NCBI GenBank assembly: GCA_021292165.1 | Contig: CM037877.1 | Coordinates: 130,504,274 to 130,568,273 of the forward strand | Source of the DNA: Shinisaurus crocodilurus | Lineage: Eukaryota > Chordata > Lepidosauria > Squamata > Shinisauridae | Length of the DNA: 64,000 nt | Reading direction: 5' to 3' | Notes under the pieces: generated by a model | The model's input: the letters and a program-made list of their open reading frames with translations, nothing else | Database searches by the model: none | What the model was told of the DNA's origin: nothing | In this document: one piece after another, positions 37,601 through 50,755 of the stretch | How the letters are laid out: the number at the start of each line of letters is the position of its first letter | Numbering within the stretch: position 1 is the first letter of the stretch | Program-made: the position numbers and the translations under genes

Positions 37601-40600
37601 TAACCCAGCCTGGAAAAGGAAAGAGAAAGTGAGGGGAAGCGTGGGGTGGGGGTGGGGCAAGAGAGAGAGAGAAAAGCAGAGCGGGTCAGAGGCTCCGGCA
37701 GAGAGGCGCCCATTGAACGCCGGGCACTTACTGTCACCACGGATCTGGGATGGCAGGTGGAGCCCGCGACCCTTTGCTCACCATAACCACGTGCCCCCTT
37801 TGCTTTGTCTTTCCCGGCGGGATTTTCGCATCGTTATTTGGTTTTATGCCTGTGTAGATGGAGGTTGTGGAATGACAGAGGCCGAGTTTGCTGCTGCGGC
37901 TTCATTGGACCTGAATGACAGCTGTTGCTAAAGCAGACTGCTGGGTAGGATGGCCCAACTCTTTAGAATTGTTCTGAATCAGTCTTCCGCAACTTGGGGC
38001 CCTTCAGGTGTGTTGGACTACAGCTCCCATCATCCCTGGCCAATGGGGAATTGTAGTCCAATGCACCAAAATTAGGGAAGGCTGCTATAGATAATGCAGG
38101 AATGGCAGGAAACATCTAGACCACTGTTCTCCAACCTTGGGTCCCCAGATGTTTTTGGCCTACAACTCCCAGCATGCCCCAGCAAGCTATGCTGGCTGGG
38201 GCATGCTGGGAGTTGTAGGCCAAAAACATCTGGGGACCCAAGGTTGGAGACCACTGATATAGACCAAGTCCCCCAAATAAGTTATCTGGGTATACAAATG
38301 CACAGCTCTGGTTCCTTTTATGAACAATGGAAGCAGGAAGTTATTTCAGCTAACTCTCACCAAAAGGCCATGTCAAGGTTTTTCTTTATGCAGGGTGGTT
38401 GTTTTATACCCTCCACTATCCAAGCTTATAAAGCTAAGTTTTTGGCCCAATTTGCCTTTGGCATTCCAATCTGGATTTCTGGGTTTAACTCTCAAGTGGA
38501 AAAGTCCAGTCTAGTTTCCTTAGGGAGATTCTCGGTTTACCTCCTGTGTGGAGAATGTACCTATTTATCTGGAAGTGGGTCTTTGATCAGTTGAATACCA
38601 GGTTGGGATAAATGCCCTGAAATGGTGGCTACATAGGCATTTTTCTGCAGCTCCTGATAGTTATATTAGGTAATTTATTGCTTTCAGACTCTTTTGTCAG
38701 TCAGTGGATGAGGGAGATGAAGGAGAGGATTCTTAGGCTGGGTTTTTCTCCTGAGGTTCTGGGCAATTATGGATTAAAGGAGGCACAATTCTGTTATACA
38801 GAGATTAGTAGATCTAGTATCTGAGAACTGCAGCTGATACTGCCTTCAAGTAGTGCAGTTGCAGAGTCATTTCATGTTCTGCATGGCAATTTCATAGATT
38901 CATAGATCATAGAGTTGGACGGGGCCTACAAGGCCATCGAGTCCAACCCCCTGCTCAATGCAGGAAACTAGAGGAGGGGTCTCCCATCCAAGTAATAACC
39001 AGGCTTGACCCTGCTTAGCTTTCCACGCTCAGACAAGCTGAGCCAGCGTAAGCCACAGGCCTCTGAAGAGCTTTGGCTTCCTTTCTTGTGTTTTGCCTCT
39101 TACTTTTTTCCTCCTAAATCTTTTATGAAAAATGTAAATGAAAGCATTTCATGCCATCTATAGCAGTCCCTGTTTTTGCTTCTGTCTGCAGGGTGTTCAG
39201 CAGCCCATTAATTGATTGCTTCCTGAACCTGCCTTCTCTCCGAATGAATGATGTCCTAACTCCACCCCGCTGCAATTAGCTACTTCATTAGGGGATTCTA
39301 CTATGCTATTTTCTTTTTGTTTTAATTGAGTACTTGCACAATTTGGATCTAACGAAATAAAAGTATTGGGGGGAAATAAAAAAATGGGATGGTTTTGTGC
39401 TCTGGGGGAGGGATGCTAAGGCTTTCTGCTAAAACACAAGTTTCAGAGCCAACTAACAAGTAGGAAAAATCAAGCCAGGAAGTTTTTTATCTGCACTGTA
39501 AAACTGACAGATGGGACTATGAACCCAAGTAGACTGGGTTATCTAATAAGGTCCACTTGTGAAATTAAGCGTACTTTCCTCCTACCAATCCCCTCCGCAT
39601 TCCAGTTATACTGGCAAGGATGGGGTTGTAACCACACACTTGCTAATATGACATACAGTTCTACCCTAAGAAGGCTGCTTTTCCAGAACTGGTCCATTCA
39701 AAAGTTGCTAATGTACCTAATTTGTCATGTGATGATTCTTTAAATATTCTTTGCATGGAGATTATTTGCCCACCCCACCCACTGCAAATAAGTATGAGTG
39801 CTCTGCCATGCATCTCCCCTGGCATGAAGCAGGAGAAATTGCCTCCGGAGCTTCTGCTTTCTAGAGCCGGAAAACCTTGGAAATAGTTGTCTTTTCCAGT
39901 GCTTAATTATCTTAAGTCACCCCAACCTGCTAGCATATTCTGCAGTGTACTTCAGAATAAGGAGCTATAGGAAAAATGGATAGTGTACTAACCTTCAAAT
40001 TCTTCTTCACTTTGAAGAGAAGCATCACTCAAAATATTTAGCAATCTTAGCACTGGAGTTGGAAGCATCACCAGATCCTCAATATGGGGAGCTGTTTAAA
40101 CATTAATCATTATATCAAAGGAAATCAGCAGCTTGTAAGCAGAATTTCTAGATCCTACCAGACCCTATCCTCAAGAGTATTAAAAGTTCTCCTCTTCTTC
40201 ACCGTGCCTTATCATGTACAAACCGCCATAACTCACACCTAGAGAGATCCCACCATGTTGTGTGCAAGCATCTATGAAGCAGGTGTCAGGGCTAGCTCTC
40301 CTAGCCCCTCCAGTTCTGATTCCCTAACTCCAAAATAGCACTGGCCAGATTCTGTGGGAATGGACTCTGGAACAGACTGGGGACGGGGAGGGGGAAGAGG
40401 CGGCCGCAGAGATGCCTCTCTGTGAAGATAACCAGGACCCAGCTGCGCCGCCAAGGTGGAGGCCGTGGAAGGCAGGGAGGGGAGGGGGGAAACCAGCCTC
40501 AACTGATTCCCGAGGCGGGCAAGAACAGCTGACGTCTCTTCGTCAATCAGCTCGGTTGGCTAACAAGACTTTTGACCCACCTTAGGGGCGGAGTCGGCTC

Positions 40601-43600
40601 TCTAGTTTGAGGGTGAGGCAGCGCAAAACACCTCAGTGCAGAATCAACTGTTTAACCTTCCTGACCTCCCATGGAGGGGATAAAGGATCTTGAATCACTT
40701 TCTTTACTTTTGTGTGACACTTTTCTGCAACCACCTGAGTTGCCCTGCTTTTGCTTAATAAAACTCTACAAAGAAACCTGTGAGCTGCGTTTGACGTTCT
40801 GGCTGGAGAAAGGGGGAGTAGGAGAGAGAGACACACACACAAAAGCGGGGGAGCACAGTCACCAAGTCGTGGTTCAGAAATGTACAATTGCACACACTGG
40901 ATATGGAGAAAATAAGTGTTAGATGAAAATAGACCCCTTAAAGGTCCATAAGACTCTTCCCTATGGGCAAAGATATTTTTTTTATTGTTGGTTGTTAGCC
41001 AGTTCACAATGATGGAGAAAAGGGATAGAAAATGCTAAAATATAATGAATGAAGGGTTAGGGCTGGTTTACTTTTGGCTATAAAACACAGCAAGATGCTA
41101 CACAACCTACCAAAAGGAATGCTGAAGAATGGACTGCACAAGGCCTTTGCAGCAGTAGCTCTTTTCTCTTGGTCATAATGAAGCATGCTGGAAAGCAAAA
41201 GCATGTGAACTGAAAGACCACAGAAGATTTTTTTAAAAAATACAATCACAGCTCTACACCTTGATGGGCCAGACAACAGCTTGTCAAAGAATGCAAAACC
41301 ATCTTTGGTGTATCTCAGTTCTTTTTTTGGCAAAGGGAGGAGTGGGAAAAGAAGAGAAAACATTTCTCTCTTTCCACCATTTTCATGATTCACAATCTAC
41401 TACGTCTAGAGGTGGGTTTGCCTATTCTAGACCCAGTCACATTTTCTCAGATGGAAATTCAGGACTGGGACCAGACTGTGCTATCTGACTCTCAAGTGAT
41501 GGCTTGCTCAGGAATGCCTCCAACACTGGATGTCCTGTTAGCAACTCTCTCTAGAAAAATTGGGTTCCATGACCCAGTAACCTCAAGGATTGACTACTGT
41601 TACACACTGCAGGCTTCTCAGAGTTTGGGGTTGGGTTGCCCTGTGCATTCTTGCCTTGGTGGGCACAGTCCCAGTTTATTATACATCCAACGATAGCCCT
41701 GAGCCATGTATTAACACACAGGCATTCCCCTCATCACAAACAGTTTGTGACTTAAACATGCACTCAAGCTCAAGATGCAAATCCCAGTCAACTTCCTCTC
41801 AGCTAAGTATGAGGTATCACTATCGTGATGTCATTTTTGGCAGTTGGGATGCAAGCAGCAGGGAAATGGGAGGTAGAGACTTCCATCTGCTGGGTTTCTG
41901 ATGGAAGCAGGGCTGGCAACCTGTGGCTCTAGGGCTGCTTGTGGTCCTAATTTCAAAAGTCCCCTGCAAGCTATCACTTCAGATGTCTGGCAACAGTGAT
42001 CTGTCCCTGTTACACTTTTCTGCACCTTTTCCAGTTCTACAATATCCTTTTTGAGATCTGGCCACCAGAACTGTACACAGCATTCCAAGAACAGCCACAC
42101 CATAGATTTGAATAAGGGCATAATGATATTGGCAGTTTTATTTTCAGTCTTTTCCTAATGATTCCTAACATGGAACTTGCCTTTTCCACAGCTGCCACAA
42201 TGGGAAACGTGGGTTACAAATGGAAGATGACATTGTTTGGACACTCCCGCCCCCGCCCCTCTAAAATTCTGGGTTTGAGGCTGGGCAACTGCAGGATAAA
42301 AGCTTCATTGGGAAGCACCCTTTTACGTGATTTGGGCAGCAGAGAGTTCCCAGTTCTTATCTGACTACCTGCAATTCAAGTTGTAAGGCAGGAAGTGAAT
42401 GAGGGCAGGCTTAACTATTTGTTAACTTTTTTAAATTGTTTGCCAGAAGGATTAGCTCAAAAGGTGGAGATATGGCCATCCTATGTTTGTGAGAAATTGC
42501 CAATGAAAAAAGGAATAGCAGTTTTTAAAAAGCTGCTAAATTATCAATTTTTAAATCACTTTTCAAACATTATCACAGAAGCCAGATTTCTAGAATGTAG
42601 GGAGAAAGAAAAGTCATATCAGGCACAGTTCTCACTTTCCATGTCCTGATTCTTATAGTCAGGCATCGCTGTTGTAGGATACCTGATGATGCCTTACCTC
42701 AGACAGTGAAAAGAGGTTACCTGTGCATAAGTCCCAAAGGCAGTGCTCTCCTGCTGTAGGAACAGTGTCTCTCATTTTTCTTTTTTTCTTTTAAAAGGTG
42801 CTCAAGATAGAAGCTTGGAGAATGTGGATATTGATGCTGGAGGAATTAGTAATTTAACCATGACTACTATGCTAGACTCTTAGGCTGTGATTCTATACAT
42901 GCTTTCTGGGAAAGTGTTATAGAATGCAGTGGGATTTGTTATTGAGTAAACATACATAGTATTTTTCGGACCATAAGACGCACTTTTCTCCCCCCAAAAA
43001 GGAGGGGGAAATGTCTGTGCGTCTTATGGAGGGAATGCTATAAAAAAAACCCAAAAAAAAACCACCCCAATGATTTATTTTTCCCTACCTTCTTCTGCGC
43101 GCCTCAAACCGATCCGGCGTAAGAGCGGAGGGCTCCTGGACGGAGCGGGGCAAGGCCGCCCATGCCTGCCACAAACTTTGCCATGGCGGCGGCGCCCCCC
43201 CCCCCAGCAGGGACGTGGGCGGGCGCAGGGCCAGCTCTGCTTCGCGTGGCTCCTGCGCAGAGCGGGACAAGGCCGCCCACTCTCCCGAAAGCTTTGGCGC
43301 GGCGGTGGTGCGGCGCTAGCGGCGGCGCCCCCCCCCCACGACAGCAGGGATGCGGGCGGGCGGGCGCAGGGCCAGCTCTGCTCCGTGCAGCTCCTGTGCA
43401 GAGCGGGACAAGGCCGCCCGCTCCCCCAAAAGCTTTGGCGTGGTGGCGGCGGCGCCCCCCCCACGACAGCAGGGACGCGGGCGGGTGGGCGCAGGGCCAG
43501 CTCTGCTCTGTGCGGCTCCTGCGCAGAGCGGGACAAGGCCGCCCGCTCTCCCAAAAACTTTGGTGTGGCGGTGCGGCGGCGGCGGCGGCGGCACCCCTTC

Positions 43601-46600
43601 CCCCCCCACGGCAGCAGGGGCGCGAGCTGCGCAGAGCGGGACAAGGCCGCCCGCTTCCAAAAAACTTTGCCGCGGCAGCACCGCGCCGCCCCTGCCCCCC
43701 CCAGCCCGGCAGCAGGGACGCGAGCGGGCGGGCGCAGGGCCAGCTTTGCCGCGGTGACTTCCGGAGCCCATCGTCCCTGCCCCGCCCACCGGCGGAAGAG
43801 TGGAGGCCTCCTGGGTAGAGCAGCGCAAGCCCCTGCCTCCCAGCTGATTCCCCCCCCTTACCAGCTGATTCCCAGCCGCTTGATTCCCGCCAGCACAACT
43901 CCCAGCCAGCCGCGCTCTCATTGGAGGCGCCGCGGCCGAGGGACGGAGGGGGGCCGGCCAATGGACAATGCTGCCGCCGCCACCAACACTGAAATCTTGT
44001 GGCAGCGCGGGCAGCAGATGTGGGTATTATTACCCTACTGCTTTAAAATGATCCTGGAATTACGGTATGTAAGAATATCCTATCCATTATTGGGAGGGAA
44101 ATGTGAGTTGTACCATTTTGTATACCCCACCTTTTTTCCTGCAAGGAACTCAAGGTGGCTGGTACTGGTAATCCTAATCCTCCTCTCCATTGTATCCTCA
44201 CAACAACCCTGTGAGGTAGTAACATTATAAACATTTTATAAACACAGTACTAAATTAAAGAAATTGCTTAGCCACTACACCAGTGCTCAGTGTAAAGCTG
44301 GCAAATGTACTCAGAGGCAGGCACCTCTTATATTTTTTTCCCTTGTTTTCTTCCTCCAAAACCTAAGTGCGTCTTATGGTCCGGGGCGTCTTATGGAGCG
44401 AAAAATACGGTAGGTTCAGGGTGTTAGTAGGCAGGCAGAGATTTGTAGGTGAGCATACATGCCCATTAAGTTAAGGCACAAGTTTACACGATGTTGGCAA
44501 AGCATGCTTTGCCTTCCCTTTTCCTCCTCTGCAAAACTTGCCAGAATATTAGCAATGAATGCTCTCTGAAGCCAAGATGCATAGTTTGCTATTCATCTTC
44601 ATCCTGGATACTCTTGAGATAAATATATGTGATTAGAGCTTTTCAGAGCTGTGGTTTCGATGTGGGCAGCAAGCTATTATAGCTCAGTACACATTCAGTA
44701 TAACTTTAGTGGCTGGTGCCATTTTTTTTTATCACCTGTTTAAAAAAACACCAATCTTTTAAGTAACACTAAACCGGCTTCTCCAGCTATATATTGTTAA
44801 AAATAAAATAATATTGAAATACCATTTAAATGAAAGAGTGTTATAGCACCAAACTTCTATAACACTAACAAACAAAAAAAACACCTTTCCACTCACCTCC
44901 TGCATTAACCAGCTTGCTTAAATGGTGGTGACTTGAAGTTTTTAAAAAAAACAATTTCTTGATATATCTATATTGCATTATAGGGGTCCAGTGCTATAAT
45001 ACTCTTTCATTTAAGTGGTATTTTGCTAAAAAAAATAGCCAGAAAAGAGATTTTTTAAAAATAAATGGGTGATAAAAATGGCGGCCACGGCAAAGGGTAT
45101 GGTGAACGTGTGCTGAGTTGTGATAAGATTCAGCTGCCTGGTAAGTCACTATTCATGTCAAACCTATGCCCCTTAAAAAGATGGAGGAGTAGCATTATAA
45201 GGGCACTGGTGTGGACAGAATGTTGTGGGATGTATGCACAGAAAATGCACAGTATCTGCAGATAGTGTGAAAAGTTTGCTGCAATTTCACTCATAGCCTG
45301 TAGCAGAAGAGCAATAAATGTATCCGTGCTAGGAGCCTTCTGTCTGGAAGCACCCCTGGATGCCCCAGTCCATGCAAAGCAAATCAGAGTCACATCCTGT
45401 CTGTCAACAAGTGTAATCTTGTGGGTACTGCATTCAATTATTCATTACTGTTTTGGAGGCTGTAGCTTTTTTAGAATAATAACTTCACAGACTTCATTTT
45501 ACACGAGCTCTTACCTGGGTGAGTATTCAACTATGAAACCATACACTTATATAGAGCAAAAATAAATCAAAGTAAATCAATCTTATAATTCTTCAAGCAA
45601 ATGTTAAGAATGATAAGATTTGGTTTATTCTGCACACAAAAGAGAATGGAAGACATCTATTCAGCTATTAGGTTTTTTTAAGTGTTAATATTCATTTATT
45701 AAGTCCTTAAATATTACTTACAATCCATTTAAAGCAGGGGTTGACAACTTGCAGCCCTCCAGGTGTTTTGGCTTACAACTCCCATAATCACTTGCCATTG
45801 GTTATGCTGGCCTGGGCTGATGGGAGTTGTAGGCCAAAACAACTGGAGGGTCACAAGTTACTCACCCCAATTTAAAGTTATAATCCAAAGCATCCTTAAT
45901 TAGAAGTTAAGCCCACTGAAATTGTGGTGGGAACAGATTTCACAGCTAGAAAAGTGTTCCATAATTTGTTAGAAGTGATTAAAAAAACAGTAACAAGGGT
46001 AGTTTCTTTAGAGGAATCATTTACCAATACTTTAAACATTTCCTTTATGGTTAAACTGACTGACACGGCTTGTCCAGCTTTCTAAATTTTGTCCTGTGGG
46101 ATTTGATCTTCCTGCATCCCTAAATCAGCATACCGGACCCCAGTACTAGCTGCCAACTAATGGAGCTTTGGCCTTGATTAACTTTTCTTTGGCTAGGCAA
46201 TTGAAGAAGCCGGGAAGGGCACAACTGAGTTGCTATTTGAAGTGTGAGGACAGAATGTGCTATTCCTAGGTTGGCTAGCTTACACATGCTGAATTCCACC
46301 AGGTCTGTGATAGCTTCACCAACTTAGAGTATGAAGTTAAGTTAAGAGAAGCAGCCAGGAAAAATTGATGCAACTAACTTCTCTGCAATCACAGCATGGG
46401 AACCAGAGGGGACCTAATGGATCATCTCTCCACCATTCTACTATAGCGTCTCCTGATCCATCTTTGGCAGGTGGCTGTCCAACCTCTTCTTCAGAGCCTT
46501 CAAGAATGACAATTCCACACCCTTGGCAGGCACCTTGTACTGCATTTACAGTGCTGGGATAGAGCTGCAGAATGCAATCCTCTAGAGCAGGGCTCTTCAA

Positions 46601-49600
46601 CCTTGGGTCCCCAGATGTTGCTGGCCTACAGCTCCCAGCATACCCAGCTAGCATGGCTAATGGCAAGGGATTCGGGGAGCTGTAGTCCAGCAACATCTGG
46701 GGACCCAAGGCTGGAGAGCCCTGCTCTAGAAGAAGAAGAAAATTCATAAGCAACTCTCCTTTCAAACTAACAGGGGCAGCATACCTTTTGAGGAGATCTC
46801 TGAGATGATAGGCTGGGATTGCAGAATTTACCACACTTTTGCTGGCAAAAATGTGATCAATAATGGCAGAATTATTCACCTAGAGACAGGAAGGAAAAAA
46901 AAGGAATCTCTTAAAAGACCAAGGATTCATCAGGGTGTAGCAGAGCTGGCTACTGCTCCAAGATCTCAAAGTTAGGATAATATTAGAAAATTGTTCAACA
47001 ATACGAATTCCTATTAAAGCAAAAGAAACTTTAGCACAAGGATGGGGAACCTCTGCCCTGCGGAGCCTCCTTGGATTCCTCTAGCGCAGGGCTCTCCAAC
47101 CTTGGGTCCCCAGATGTTGCTGGACTACAGCTCCCAAAATCCCTTGCCATTAGCCATGCTGGCTGGGTATGCTGGGAGCTGTAGTCCAGCAACATCTGGG
47201 GACCCAAGGTTGGAGAGCCCTGTTCTAGCGGGTAGAGCTTGGCCTACTGCTGTCGATGATCTCCAACTGGCAGGGCAAACAGTGCACAGGGGAATCCCTG
47301 TTGCTGCGGGCAGAGGCCAAGCTCCTTTCTCCATGCCTCTTTCAGCATGCCTATTGACGTCACTTGGTCCACCAAGGGCCCGTGGGAGACAATTCAGTCC
47401 CCCCAAAACACCTTACCCACCCCTGCTGTAGCACATTAAGTATATTTTGTCCATTCCTAAAATTAGCCCATATAATAGCTGCTGTGCCTCCAGTCTCTTC
47501 AGCCACTTGTACTGTTCTCTTCCAGTGAAAAGAGCCTCGAGTTCAGCCAGCACTAAGGCACATAGCAACGTACTTCGGTAGTGGAACACTATGGTTATGC
47601 GGATGGGGACCTGAGGTCTAGTCAGTGGAAGATTCTACCTTGGGAAAGGGAGCGGATTTTATGATCTTCTGATACTGCTCTATGACGGTTAGTGTCGTGG
47701 GCGTGGCCCCCTTGCCCTCCTTTGAAGGAAGGCACAACACTCCCAGCTGAGGAAGCAGTGAGGAGCAGCTTCTGCCATCATGCTTGCAGACTTCAAAAGG
47801 TACTCATGGATGGAGTCAAGGACTATGTGTAAACTATGACTTTATAGCAAAGCCCTATATGTACACTGCGGGGAAGGGTTGTAGCTCATTGGTAGAGCTT
47901 TGCTATAGGTCCAAGGGTCAATCCCTGGCACCTCCAGGTAGGGCCGGGAAACACTCCTGTTTGAAATCCTGGAGTGCTGCTGCCAGTCAGGGTAGGACAA
48001 TACTGAGCTAGAAGGACCAATGGCCTGTCTTCCTATAAAGACAGCTTCCTATGTCCATTTTTGTTCTGCTGTTACCCCCAAGCTAATTGTTGCTTATTTC
48101 ACAGAACGTTACAACATTGGTTCCAATCCGGGAGGCCATCAAGGCAAATTCAAGCCGTATAAGGTGCTGCCTTCCTTCAAGAGGATTTTTAAAAAGTCCA
48201 TGAAGAGCAATTCCTACCAAAATCTTCTGGGGACTAAACCCTCAAAAGGTAACTGATTTCTCTGCACAGTTACTGGAAAGTTACTCACCCTCCATTCCCG
48301 AGATTGGACAATATGTTTCAATTTCATTCCTGAGAACATCTCCAGTAATACTATTCCAAGACTCCAAAGATCTACAGCAGAAGTACATTCAGTTCCACTT
48401 TGTATTCCAGCTTTGGATAGGTAATTCTGCAGCTCGGCCTCAGGAGCCCGGTAACCGTCAGTTTGAATGTACTTCACATCCTGTTGATGATCAAGGGCTT
48501 CTTTAGAACTATAAAATAATAACCAACAACTACCATGCTGGTTTTGCAGCTTTATATAGCCTTTTGTTTCACAGTGGTCCAGAGATACTGCCTACTTAGG
48601 TTGCTTCACAAAAAACAAAAGGTGCTAACAACGAATGCCTACCTTTTGCTACTCCCAACAGTATGTCAGGAAACTATTTTAGGAGTATACGCTCCCAAGC
48701 AGCAGCTGCACAGAAATTCTGTGCTGTGGTTTAAGTTTATATTCTTTCAAGGGTAAGTAAAAAGAAGTGTCTGTTTGCCATTGGAAAACTACCAAAGCAT
48801 AAGTTTAAATGTTCATAAAGGATTCAGGATATATTTTAATAAAATAATGTACGTACATACACACATACACACACTAAAAGACATCCTGTTTCTAGTTGAT
48901 GAGGACTTAAGGTTTAAATGTCAGGGGCCACCTGAAAAAACACAGCCTCATGTTCTTATCTCTCTGTTGAGTGCCTTGCCTCATAGAATCATAGAAAAGT
49001 AGAGTTGGAAGGGCCATCGAGTCCAACCCCCTGCTCAATGCAGGAATCTCCACAGCCTCCACAGAGAGATCTCTAGAAATATCACTGAAGATGTTTTAGG
49101 ATAGTGTGACCAACCTGATTCCCCTCCTTGAAACTGAGTCCAAAGTCAATGAGCTTGAAGCATTCCTCCTCTGCACTCCACAGGATGTTGCGTGGCTTCA
49201 GGTCTGCATGCACATAGCCTCTGTGGTGGAGAAATGCCAAGGCTTCCAGGATGTCCCGGGCACAGTGCTGGGTTATCCACATGGAGCAGCCATGCTGACT
49301 GGAATGCACAAGCAGCTCTGACACACTAACATCCAGCAACTCTAACAAAAGGCAATATGACGGGCCTTTGGCAGAAGAACAGCTGGTGAACACACCATAC
49401 AGGGTCACTGCAAGTAGAAAATATCCAAAATAACATTGGCAAGAGTTATACAGCGTAGAACCACCAGTCCTTGGAAGCACTCCTCTACTTAAGCACTGCA
49501 GAAATTCCTACAAGAAGCCCTATTTGGAAAAAATACAGAATCTGGTTGTTTCAAACACTTTTTCTAGAGCAGGGCTCTCCAACCTTGGGTCCCCAGATGT

Positions 49601-50717
49601 TTGGGGACCCAAGGTTAGAGAGCCCTGTTCTAGAGCATATGGGCACAGGTGCCCGTTTATTCCCATGCCAGGCAAGTACCCTGCTTCTTCTTAGGGACTA
49701 ACCTTCTAACTAGGAAGTGAATCCCCACCCCAGCTCCCCAACACTGTCAAGTAAAATTGATGAAGTACAAATAAGATGGACAGATCAGGCTTTATTTTGC
49801 AACAAATAAAACTCTAGTTTGGACTGGTTAACCGTGAGTTAAACAACCCACAGTTAACCTAAGCACTAATGGTAGGTTAATTGTGGCTTGGTTAACCCAT
49901 AGTATCTGGGTTCACATAGCATGAAATAACCTCCAATCAGAGGCTGCATATCCAAAATGGCGGCAGGGCACAAGCCTGGCAAATTGTGGGTTAATTATGT
50001 GTGAACCGGGTCATTGGATACTGCGTGCAGATCCAACACACCAAGCTGCCTGCAGCAACATGGCGGATAAAGAGAATAAAAGGCAACTGTTCCTGTTGAA
50101 ATCCCCCCTCCCCATGGTTTGGTTATTTCCCCTCTATAATACAGATACAAATCTTGGTTCTCTCATTGCCATTGCTGGCAATTATATTGTAGGGAAGCAG
50201 AGGTGAAGCTGTAGCATTTCCAACAACAGCTTTAGACAATATGTCTTCATTGTCATTGTCATTCTAGATTGGTTCCCAGAAGCAAATGAAATTCATTTCC
50301 AGCAGCTCCAACCACCACTTTGGGTCACTGTCACCTTGCTCCATTATTTATCTGTTGGCTGCAGATGCCCAATTATGATACAGTGGCCACTTGCAGATGT
50401 ATAAAACCAGGAGTGTTTCCACACAAGGCGTTTATTCTGCCATTGCCCTGCCTCATTCATGGAATTTTACGGGGATCCAGATGAGGTCATCTTCTACTTG
50501 TAATCCTCTTTGTGTTTTCCCACTGCTATTTCATCTTTTTTTTTCTTTCCACAAAAAAAATCTGTTAAGGAAGAAGAGATGGAATAGCTGTACAGCGTAT
50601 TTTGATTAGTAGCTCTTGGAGCCATCCCTTGTGCAGAACCAACCATCTGTAGCATCTATCCATGTGATGAATTTTATGAGGCCCTTGCATACTACATTTC
50701 CAGTTAGGTTGGGTTGC

Positions 50718-50755
<38 letters not shown>

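Larger units (their letters stand above)
42959..44408. mobile_element. DNA transposon-like element with GTATTTTTCGG ends and CpG-rich core
   Basis: Left end GTATTTTTCGGACCATAAGA is matched by the inverted right end CTTATGGAGCGAAAAATAC, with GTGCGTCTTATGGTCC beside it. Inside are a GC-rich minisatellite (43130-43760) and a tRNA-SINE (44119-44295). No transposase is visible and the TSD was not resolved. Lies in UHMK1 intron 4. Confidence 0.7.

Noticed and set aside
43070..44230. 386-codon plus-strand ORF, with 285- and 201-codon ORFs antisense to it
   Set aside because: They arise from the CpG-rich tandem minisatellite. The peptides are repeats of Ala/Gly/Pro/Arg with no domain, and ORFs are open in several frames on both strands.
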